A DNA stretch of 6,766 bases from positions 1 through 6,766 of the forward strand of contig CAZSBS010000260.1 in NCBI GenBank assembly GCA_964605095.1. Direction: 5' to 3'. The notes under the pieces are model-generated. The model saw only the letters and a list, made by a program, of their open reading frames with translations. It did no database searches and was not told the origin of the DNA. The position numbers were made by a program, and so were the translations under genes. Positions 1-4,475 of the stretch are shown piece by piece (the stretch's first letter is position 1; each line of letters starts with the position of its first letter). Source of the DNA: JAUWQU01 sp964605095. GTDB lineage: Bacteria; Planctomycetota; Phycisphaerae; SM23-33.

Positions 1-224
1 TCTGGTGATTTCCTGGGGCGGCCGCTGGGATATCTGGGGACATACCGATTTTCGGCTGGCTCGGTATACGCGGCGCTGGCGTGCGGTGTTGGAGCCGAGG
101 GGTCCCATTGGCGCGGGGTTTGATTGGCGGGTTACGAGCCGCGTCGATATCGTCGTTTGCCCAGCCGTTGTCATGGCCATGCCGAAGGCCCCTGTGGGGG
201 CCGGAAGGTCCCATTGTTGACGGG
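1..224. other. Unassigned left-edge region, no recognisable gene
   Basis: No protein family is recognisable here in any frame. Two plus-strand frames are open from the left edge: one stops at 121-123, the other runs to a TGA at 218-220, only 4 bases before the terminator stem at 225. Both translations are rich in Trp, Arg and Gly and look like non-coding GC-rich DNA, but either could be the 3' end of a gene that starts outside the window. The stretch contains a perfect hairpin, GGCCCC-TGTG-GGGGCC (187-202), and a 10-base direct repeat, GGTCCCATTG, at 101-110 and 207-216. The terminator just downstream implies that something on the plus strand is transcribed through this region. Confidence 0.4.
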
Positions 225-253
225 TTCCGCCTCCGTCCTGGCGGAAGTTTTTT
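225..253 (+). terminator. Rho-independent terminator
   Basis: A perfect 7-bp stem, TTCCGCC (225-231) with GGCGGAA (240-246), closes an 8-base loop. It is followed after one G by six T residues (248-253). This is a canonical intrinsic terminator for plus-strand transcription. No T-run follows the stem on the minus strand, so it looks one-directional. The transcript it ends must come from the left edge or from outside the window. Confidence 0.75.
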
Positions 254-273
254 AACTCGTCGTAACTCGTCTT
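254..273. repeat. Two-copy 10-bp tandem repeat
   Basis: AACTCGTCGT (254-263) is followed directly by AACTCGTCTT (264-273), 9 of 10 bases identical. It abuts the T-run of the terminator. It has no evident function and may be simple slippage. Confidence 0.4.
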
Positions 274-339
274 AGCCGGTCTTGATGCTATCTCGGCGTG
301 CGGCGGGCGACAAGGGAAAAGTGATCGCTTGTGGGGCTG

Positions 340-364
340 GGGTGCACGCAGATTTTCTGGCAGT
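340..364 (+). repeat. Left terminal inverted repeat of the 218-bp element
   Basis: This 25-bp arm begins GGGTGCACGCAG. Its reverse complement matches 533-557 at 22 of 25 positions; the three mismatches cluster in the outer half. It directly follows the 8-bp direct repeat TGGGGCTG at 332-339. Confidence 0.75.
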
Positions 365-374
365 GGAGTTTCTG

Positions 375-408
375 AGCCCGCTAGGGCGACTGCACGCCTG
401 GGCGGGCT
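375..408. repeat. Internal hairpin 1 of the element
   Basis: AGCCCGC (375-381) pairs with GCGGGCT (402-408). Inside it GGCG (385-388) pairs with CGCC (395-398) around an ACTGCA loop, giving a two-tier stem with a symmetric internal loop. An alternative pairing exists between CGACTG (387-392) and CAGTCG (419-424). Confidence 0.55.
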
Positions 409-423
409 GTTAGGCATTCAGTC

Positions 424-504
424 GCCCCGCTGGGGCTCTTCGGTGGGAGCATGCGTTCCCCACGGGCTTGCGCCCGTGGCTATTGGCAAACGTCCCTACG
501 GGAC
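424..504. repeat. Hairpin array in the core of the element
   Basis: Three perfect hairpins lie in tandem. GCCCC-GCT-GGGGC is at 424-436, CCACGGGC-TTGC-GCCCGTGG at 460-479 with an 8-bp stem, and GTCCC-TAC-GGGAC at 492-504. The order and the TTGC loop are like dispersed intergenic palindromes I recall from planctomycete genomes, which often yield spurious translations containing HGLAPVA; such a string is seen here in the plus frame. This resemblance is from memory and was not tested by a search. Confidence 0.6.
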
Positions 505-532
505 TAAGAAAGGCTCGCGCCATGACTTGCAA

Positions 533-557
533 ACTGCCAGAAAATCTACGCACACCC
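533..557 (-). repeat. Right terminal inverted repeat of the 218-bp element
   Basis: This 25-bp arm begins ACTGCCAGAAAATCT and ends CACCC. It is the partner of 340-364 and directly precedes the second TGGGGCTG copy at 558-565. Confidence 0.75.
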
Positions 558-599
558 TGGGGCTGGGGATAGTGGTGAGTGGAGGGTAGAGAAGGCGGC

Positions 600-615
600 C
601 CCGATGTTCATCGGG
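600..615 (-). terminator. Hairpin downstream of the kinase gene, possible terminator
   Basis: CCCGAT (600-605) and ATCGGG (610-615) form a perfect 6-bp stem around a 4-base loop, 28 bases beyond the kinase stop codon. It is placed where a terminator of the aldolase-kinase operon would be. Only a weak pyrimidine stretch follows on the minus strand rather than a T-run, so it may act as an mRNA 3'-end stabiliser or not at all. Confidence 0.35.
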
Positions 616-643
616 ACCTTCGGCGTTGGCTCTTGCCTGAGGG

Positions 644-1714
644 TCAACCGGCCGGCATGGAAATAACATCTGTTCGCCTCGGCGAGCTTTTGATATACGC
701 TTCCAGTTGCCCCAGCGGCACGGCCCCGCCGGTGCAGGTGGGCGAGAGGAGGTTGAACCGCGCATTGGCATTTGCGAGCGTCAGCGCCTCATCGAGCGGC
801 CAGCCCTGGTGGAGTCCATAGAGCATCCCGGTGCAGAAGGCGTCGCCGGCGCCCGCGGTGCCCCGGATTTCGCCGGCCTCGACCAGAAACGACGGCTCGA
901 AACGCCGCAGGCCCTCCCTGGTCCGAGCGTACCCGCCTTCCGGAAAGTGGATGGCGACCAGGTCCTTGACCCCGCTGTCCAGCAGCGCCGCGGCTGCCTG
1001 ATGAAGATTGCCCGAATCGATCTTGCCCTCGCCGGTGCGGATAGGCAGGCCCGTAACGGCCCCGGCCTCTATTTCGTTGACGATTAAGTAGTCCACGTGC
1101 GGCAGGCAGGGAACGACAATCCTATTGAACCGGTCGCTCTGTTCCGACACCACGTCCACCGAGGTCTTATACCCCATTTGCCGCATGTGCGCCAGCACCC
1201 TGGCCGCGGCCACGCCGAACTCGGCATCCTCCTGGTCGAGCCTGTCCAGCAGCAGAAGATAACCCAGGTGGAAGATCTTCGCCGGCGCCCGCACGCCGAT
1301 AAAATGCTCGTACCCGAGCAGCGCGTTGGCCCCCCGGCAGTGGAAGAACGTCCGGGCGCCGGTTTGCGCTTCGGTCATCACGTCGGTGTACGACGTTGGC
1401 GCGGCGGCGGTGGCTGTCATGCCCGCGGCGTCGATCCCGTGCCGCTGAAGATCCTCCAGGATAAACTTCCCATCCGCGTCGTCGCCGATCACGCCCATAG
1501 CCCAGAGCGGCAAATTGGCCTGCATCTTCGCCAGACCCAACAGCACGTTGTACGGCGAGCCGCCGGTGCCGGTCATCTCCTCTTTGATATTGGCCAGCAT
1601 GCCCCGTTGGGGCAAGGTGTCGATGATCTTCACGTGGTCGATGATCCAATTGCCGCCCGAGATTATTCCGTTTCGCATGGTTTGGGGGATCCGATCATCC
1701 ATTGAGGGTTGCAT
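644..1714 (-). CDS. PfkB-family carbohydrate kinase
   Basis: Predicted cytoplasmic ribokinase-fold sugar kinase of 356 residues, transferring phosphate from ATP to a sugar or sugar phosphate whose identity is not readable. The N-terminal substrate region GGNWIIDHVKIID (residues 20-32) and the glycine-rich GTGGSPYNV segment (49-57) are typical, as are SVDVVSE (185-191) and NEIEAG (213-218). The C-terminal ATP/anion-hole signature is GTAGAGDAF (285-293), with Asp291 as the expected catalytic base; the usual Asp/Asn at the first signature position is Gly here. The aldolase stop TGA (1717-1715) touches the ATG at 1714 with no gap, so translation is probably coupled. An alternative start is Met13 (ATG at 1678-1676), just before the conserved region; neither start has a clear Shine-Dalgarno sequence. 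Paired with an aldolase, a phospho-ketose kinase role (tagatose-6-phosphate or fructose phosphate type) is plausible but inferred. Confidence 0.9.
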   Translation of the reverse strand: MQPSMDDRIPQTMRNGIISGGNWIIDHVKIIDTLPQRGMLANIKEEMTGTGGSPYNVLLGLAKMQANLPLWAMGVIGDDADGKFILEDLQRHGIDAAGMTATAAAPTSYTDVMTEAQTGARTFFHCRGANALLGYEHFIGVRAPAKIFHLGYLLLLDRLDQEDAEFGVAAARVLAHMRQMGYKTSVDVVSEQSDRFNRIVVPCLPHVDYLIVNEIEAGAVTGLPIRTGEGKIDSGNLHQAAAALLDSGVKDLVAIHFPEGGYARTREGLRRFEPSFLVEAGEIRGTAGAGDAFCTGMLYGLHQGWPLDEALTLANANARFNLLSPTCTGGAVPLGQLEAYIKSSPRRTDVISMPAG

Positions 1715-2590
1715 TCACTTGGGTGCCTGCTCGCATGCGTTGCCGCTGCCGAACACGTCTATCTGTTGTTCCACCACGGCCTGGACCTTCTCGGTCACAT
1801 GCCTGATGAGGTCGGGATAATCGTTGTACCCCCGGCCCGCGTTTCGCACGCCCTGGGCGGTGGCATCCAGGGCCGCCAGCGAAAGCCCGGTGAAGAAGTT
1901 GATCTTGGCGATTCCCAGGCCGATGGCCCTGCGGAAATCATCGTCCGGGATGCCCGAGCCGCCGTGCAGCACCAGCGGTATGCCGGCTGCGTCGCGGATC
2001 TGCTCCAGCCGGGCAAAGTCCAGTTGCGGCTCGCCCCTGTAATTGCCATGCACGTTGCCTATGGCCACCGCCAGGGCGTCTATCCCCGTGCGCCGGACGA
2101 AGTCGCCCGCCTGCTGCGGGTTGGTAAAAAGGTCGGGATCGGCAGTGCCCGCCAGGGCCCCGCCCTCGTCCCCGCCGACCATGCCCAGCTCCGCCTCGAC
2201 CGAGACGCCCACCGAATGGCAGATTCCAGCCACCTCGGCGGTTTGCCTCACGTTTTCCTCGTACGGCAGTCCGGACCCGTCGAACATCACCGACGTGAAA
2301 CCATTTCGCAGAGCCCGGATGACGGCGGCAAGGCTCTCGCCGTGGTCCAGGTGCAGCGCAATCGGCACGTCCGATTCTTCCGCCATGGCCTTGATGGCTG
2401 GGCAGATGTGCTCGAGCGCGACGTAGGGGAAATGCATCTCGGCGATATTGAGGATCACCGGCGAGCGCTTCGCCTGCGCGGCCTGGACGATGGCCTCCAG
2501 GAAATGCAGGTTGATTACGTTAAAAGCCCCTACCGCATAGCGGTTCGCAACCGCGCGGGCGAGGACCGACTTCAAGTTTACCAGTGGCAT
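1715..2590 (-). CDS. Class II ketose-bisphosphate aldolase (Fba/GatY-type)
   Basis: Zinc-dependent class II aldolase of 291 residues, a normal length, predicted to split a ketose 1,6-bisphosphate into dihydroxyacetone phosphate and an aldehyde in the cytoplasm. The start MPLVNLK and following YAVGAFNV (residues 18-25) are typical of the GatY/KbaY/Fba group. Visible active-site parts are HLDHG (80-84: Asp82 catalytic, His83 zinc ligand), VEAELG (131-136), NVHGNY (179-184: His181 zinc ligand), LHGGSG (208-213: His209 zinc ligand, glycines for phosphate) and KINFFT (229-234). Substrate specificity (fructose, tagatose or another ketose) cannot be decided by eye. It is the first gene of a two-gene unit with the PfkB kinase, whose ATG follows its stop directly. 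The promoter is so close that the message should start at or near the ATG, and no Shine-Dalgarno sequence is seen. Confidence 0.92.
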   Translation of the reverse strand: MPLVNLKSVLARAVANRYAVGAFNVINLHFLEAIVQAAQAKRSPVILNIAEMHFPYVALEHICPAIKAMAEESDVPIALHLDHGESLAAVIRALRNGFTSVMFDGSGLPYEENVRQTAEVAGICHSVGVSVEAELGMVGGDEGGALAGTADPDLFTNPQQAGDFVRRTGIDALAVAIGNVHGNYRGEPQLDFARLEQIRDAAGIPLVLHGGSGIPDDDFRRAIGLGIAKINFFTGLSLAALDATAQGVRNAGRGYNDYPDLIRHVTEKVQAVVEQQIDVFGSGNACEQAPK

Positions 2591-2596
2591 GGCGTG

Positions 2597-2625
2597 ATAC
2601 TAATTGCCGGCAGGCTTGTTGTCAA
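2597..2625 (-). promoter_or_regulatory. Sigma70-type promoter of the aldolase-kinase operon, predicted leaderless
   Basis: On the minus strand a perfect -35 box TTGACA (2625-2620) is followed by a 17-base spacer and a -10 box TAGTAT (2602-2597, 4 of 6 to consensus, with the key TA...T present). Seven bases past the -10 falls on position 2590, the A of the aldolase ATG. The predicted transcript therefore has essentially no 5' leader, in agreement with the absence of a Shine-Dalgarno sequence before this gene. Confidence 0.65.
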
Positions 2626-2673
2626 AGTCCTTGCGTTGCGGAATCGCTGCTGTTGTGCAAGCAAGCCGAAGCA

Positions 2674-2693
2674 GGCGATGCCTTAGCATCGCC
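2674..2693. repeat. Perfect 8-bp inverted repeat between the aldolase and the secreted-protein gene
   Basis: GGCGATGC (2674-2681) and GCATCGCC (2686-2693) enclose a CTTA loop. It lies about 165 bases downstream of the stop of the 437-residue secreted protein and about 50 bases upstream of the aldolase -35 box. No T-run follows on either strand, so it is not a canonical terminator. It could be a stabilising 3' hairpin or an operator. The remainder of 2626-2856 shows no gene on either strand. Confidence 0.45.
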
Positions 2694-2856
2694 GATGCAG
2701 GCTGACGCGGCATGGCGACGCCACAGGCAGGCCGAACGCTACAGAAAAAGTTAAGCTGCTCTAGATGCCTGACGGTTGTCAACAACTGCTCCACCGATGG
2801 AACTGTTGCTGTCCAGACCAGCGCCTGTGCCGAGATCAAGGTGGAAAACAGACAGT

Positions 2857-4170
2857 TCAATTCGTCAGCGACACCGACTTCACGCTGACCGATGCGCCTT
2901 TCTCGGCTGAGCCGACCGGGTCGATCCGCAGGCCGGTGATGATGCCCTTGTACTGCGAATGGCCGGCAAGATTCACTTCGTACACGCGGAACTTCCCGTC
3001 GCCCTCGATTGCAAAGCTCGTGCATAACTCGGCCGAGAACGGATGGTCGCTCGTCTTCCAGAACACCTGGGTGGACTTCTGGGCAGTGCGGAAGGCAGCC
3101 TCGATCCTCAGCCTCGGCGCCAGTTCCGCCGGGCAGAAGAAGTCCGGCGAGATCAATTGTGGATCGTCCTTTGCCAGCGACACGTTCAGTTCGCCGCGGA
3201 TCGGCCAGCCCTGGTCCGACGCGTTGACGTAGTACCAGTGCTGGCGGTCCTTGAGGAATTTCCACACCGGCGCGGCCGGCCTGGGAGCGTTGTCGTGGAC
3301 CCACTGGCGGATTTCTTTCAGGGAGCCAAGGATCAGCACGTACTGGTATTCGTAGACGATTGTCGCGTCGAGGATCTCTCGGCGCACCGGGCTGATGTAG
3401 CCCGTGGGATCGGTCCCGGGCCCTTTGGGTGTGCCGTGGAAGCCGCCGATGAACCGGTAGTTGCCCGGCGAATACACGCCCAGGCCCCACTCGTCGTCGT
3501 TGACCAGCGCGGCCCAGTTTTCGCTGGGCATTGCGCTTGCCCAGCCGCCCTCCTCCAGCTTTCGGTCGATCCGCACCAGCTTGTCCCCGGTGAAGGGCTT
3601 GTCGCCCGCGTAGGTCATCAGCCTCCAGTACGCGCTGTTGGTGTAAACCGCCGGCAGCTCTTGGTTGCGGGCGTCGTAGAAGGTCTTGTCGGAGCGGGCG
3701 TTGTTGAGCCGGCTGCGAACGTGCGCCGTCTTGGCTTGCAGTTCGATCCAGACCTCGAAGGTGCATTCGCCCGGCTCGTCGTCCAGAGGCCATTGCATCG
3801 GCACGCACTTGACGTGGATCGTGTTGCCGTCGTTGCGGTGTTCGAGGACCTTGGCGCGATGGCCAAAACAGTCGCCCGATTGAATGGGGTTCCAGCCCAG
3901 TTGCTTCCACGCCTTGGCGGGCTGCTTGCCGCCGGGCGCGAAGGGCACGGGGCCGCTGTAGAACGACATCTGAACCTGCCGCCCCCAGTCGTGATTGTTG
4001 ACGACGTTTTCCTTGCCGTCGCCCGCGGAGAGATAGGTGATCGAGCCGCCCAGGCCCAGGTTCACGCCCAGGCGAATCCGGCCGTTGTCCAGGTAGCTCA
4101 TCCGCTCCTGCCCCATCGCGGCTGAACCTGAGCACGCAACAGCCAGCAACAGACCGATTATCCGGGCCAT
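2857..4170 (-). CDS. Secreted or lipid-anchored protein of unknown function, carbohydrate-active-like
   Basis: A 437-residue exported protein; I do not recognise a named family. Residues 4-12 form a short hydrophobic core (IIGLLLAVA) after Arg3, followed by Cys13 in a weak lipobox (AVAC), so it is either a lipoprotein or cleaved near residue 20. The mature part is rich in aromatic residues and looks all-beta. Residues 54-100 contain a conserved-looking block (NVVNNHDWGRQVQMSFYSGP, then WNPIQSGD) of the sort seen in mutarotase-like or glycoside-hydrolase-associated beta-sandwiches. The C-terminal part, about 310-437, ending GLRIDPVG and SVSVKSVSLTN, resembles a jelly-roll carbohydrate-binding module. 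The start is fixed: an in-frame TAG directly precedes the ATG, and a partial Shine-Dalgarno AAGGGAAG lies 5 bases upstream. It is divergent from the esterase gene, suggesting a shared role in extracytoplasmic polysaccharide handling (inference). Confidence 0.8.
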   Translation of the reverse strand: MARIIGLLLAVACSGSAAMGQERMSYLDNGRIRLGVNLGLGGSITYLSAGDGKENVVNNHDWGRQVQMSFYSGPVPFAPGGKQPAKAWKQLGWNPIQSGDCFGHRAKVLEHRNDGNTIHVKCVPMQWPLDDEPGECTFEVWIELQAKTAHVRSRLNNARSDKTFYDARNQELPAVYTNSAYWRLMTYAGDKPFTGDKLVRIDRKLEEGGWASAMPSENWAALVNDDEWGLGVYSPGNYRFIGGFHGTPKGPGTDPTGYISPVRREILDATIVYEYQYVLILGSLKEIRQWVHDNAPRPAAPVWKFLKDRQHWYYVNASDQGWPIRGELNVSLAKDDPQLISPDFFCPAELAPRLRIEAAFRTAQKSTQVFWKTSDHPFSAELCTSFAIEGDGKFRVYEVNLAGHSQYKGIITGLRIDPVGSAEKGASVSVKSVSLTN

Positions 4171-4226
4171 CTACACTTCCCTTGCTCTGCGACATGCCCG
4201 CGACCATCGTGGACATGCTATCCTTG

Positions 4227-4254
4227 ATTATCTCACGTCGCCACGGCCCTGCAA
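4227..4254 (-). promoter_or_regulatory. Candidate extended -10 promoter for the secreted-protein gene
   Basis: The minus strand reads TGAGATAAT, an extended -10 element with hexamer GATAAT (4232-4227, 5 of 6). A weak -35, TTGCAG (4254-4249), lies 16 bases upstream. The start point would be near 4220, giving a leader of about 50 bases to the ATG at 4170. Confidence 0.4.
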
Positions 4255-4339
4255 GCCTGTCTTCGGCCTTTCTTGCCATGCTCATTGCGGCAGCCTGCTG
4301 GAAAGTGGCTCGGCGCCTCGTTAAGATGGAGACTATGGC

Positions 4340-4360
4340 TGCTCGAAGCGTATCCGAGCA
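4340..4360. promoter_or_regulatory. 21-bp interrupted palindrome in the divergent spacer, possible operator
   Basis: TGCTCG (4340-4345) and CGAGCA (4355-4360) are perfect inverted arms separated by 9 bases, the geometry of a dimeric repressor or activator site spanning about two helical turns. It sits between the divergent secreted-protein and esterase genes. No regulator gene is in the window, so the binding protein is unknown. A downstream GATAAA (4371-4376) could be a -10 for the esterase, but no matching -35 is seen. Confidence 0.35.
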
Positions 4361-4462
4361 AAGTCCAAATGATAAACTGCGGTCAAGGAGGGTGCGAGTT
4401 GCCGTAGAGGCCAAGCCGTCTGCGCCGGGAAACGGCTGGCGATCAGTAACCCGCTACGGAAT

Positions 4463-4468
4463 AAGGAG
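4463..4468 (+). promoter_or_regulatory. Ribosome binding site that decides the TTG start of the esterase
   Basis: AAGGAG (4463-4468) lies 7 bases before the TTG at 4476-4478, ideal spacing. The next residues, KKAVFVGLAILA, are a signal peptide start. This favours TTG 4476 over the upstream in-frame starts. Confidence 0.8.
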
Positions 4469-4475
4469 AAGCACC

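Larger units (their letters stand above)
340..557. mobile_element. MITE-like 218-bp element with terminal inverted repeats and flanking direct repeat
   Basis: The ends are 25-bp inverted repeats, 340-364 and 533-557, matching at 22 of 25 positions. The inner 15 bases (ACTGCCAGAAAATCT and its complement) match perfectly and the outer ends read GGGTG...CACCC. Immediately outside each end is the same 8-mer, TGGGGCTG (332-339 and 558-565), as expected of a target-site duplication; the identity runs 3 bases further because both sides continue GGG. The interior holds no credible coding sequence but has a series of hairpins at 375-408, 424-436, 460-479 and 492-504. No transposase is present, so it would be non-autonomous. 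The hairpin core resembles intergenic palindromic repeats I recall from planctomycete and related genomes. The family of a mobilising transposase cannot be told from these ends. Confidence 0.7.
4171..4475. other. Divergent intergenic region between secreted-protein and esterase genes
   Basis: This 305-base spacer is open in the esterase frame from 4182, but the added 98 residues look non-coding and would bury the signal peptide. I therefore read it as regulatory DNA. It holds the minus-strand extended -10 promoter (4227-4254), the 21-bp palindrome (4340-4360), an orphan Shine-Dalgarno AAGGAGG (4385-4391) followed 7 bases later by TTG-CCG-TAG, and the esterase ribosome binding site. Confidence 0.6.

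Noticed and set aside
5..220. A 71-codon plus-strand frame starting at GTG, containing ISWGG like the esterase nucleophile motif
   Set aside because: The shared 14-base string with the esterase (about 5029-5042) is isolated; the residues around it do not resemble any hydrolase, and no ribosome binding site can be seen.
329..589. An 86-codon plus-strand frame across the hairpin element containing HGLAPVA
   Set aside because: It spans both inverted repeats and all hairpins of the MITE-like element and has no ribosome binding site; translations of this kind are typical spurious products of such repeats.
1..643. CRISPR array or tRNA gene in the gene-poor left region
   Set aside because: There are no regularly spaced identical repeats with unique spacers, and no cloverleaf with a T-loop GTTCRA-type motif; the hairpins belong to the palindromic element.
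1709..2686. A 325-codon plus-strand open frame antisense to the aldolase
   Set aside because: The opposite strand encodes an aldolase with all zinc and phosphate-binding motifs in place; the antisense translation shows no family features.
2740..2765. Minus-strand CTTTTTC after GAGCAGCTTAA as a terminator for the secreted-protein gene
   Set aside because: The T-run is present but no stem of useful length precedes it.
2754..2782. Second TTGACA on the minus strand (2782-2777) as a promoter
   Set aside because: No acceptable -10 hexamer lies 15-19 bases downstream; TCTAGA is too near (11 bases) and TTAACT too far (22 bases).
3043..4125. A 360-codon plus-strand open frame antisense to the secreted-protein gene
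   Set aside because: It is composed of Val/Arg/Ala-rich antisense sequence with no recognisable motif, typical of the reverse strand of a high-GC gene.
2600..4414. A 604-codon minus-strand open frame overlapping the secreted-protein gene
   Set aside because: It is longer than the real gene but is Arg/Pro/Gly-rich with no family features. The 437-residue frame has an export signal, conserved-looking blocks and a start fixed by an adjacent stop, so the longer frame is a GC-rich shadow.
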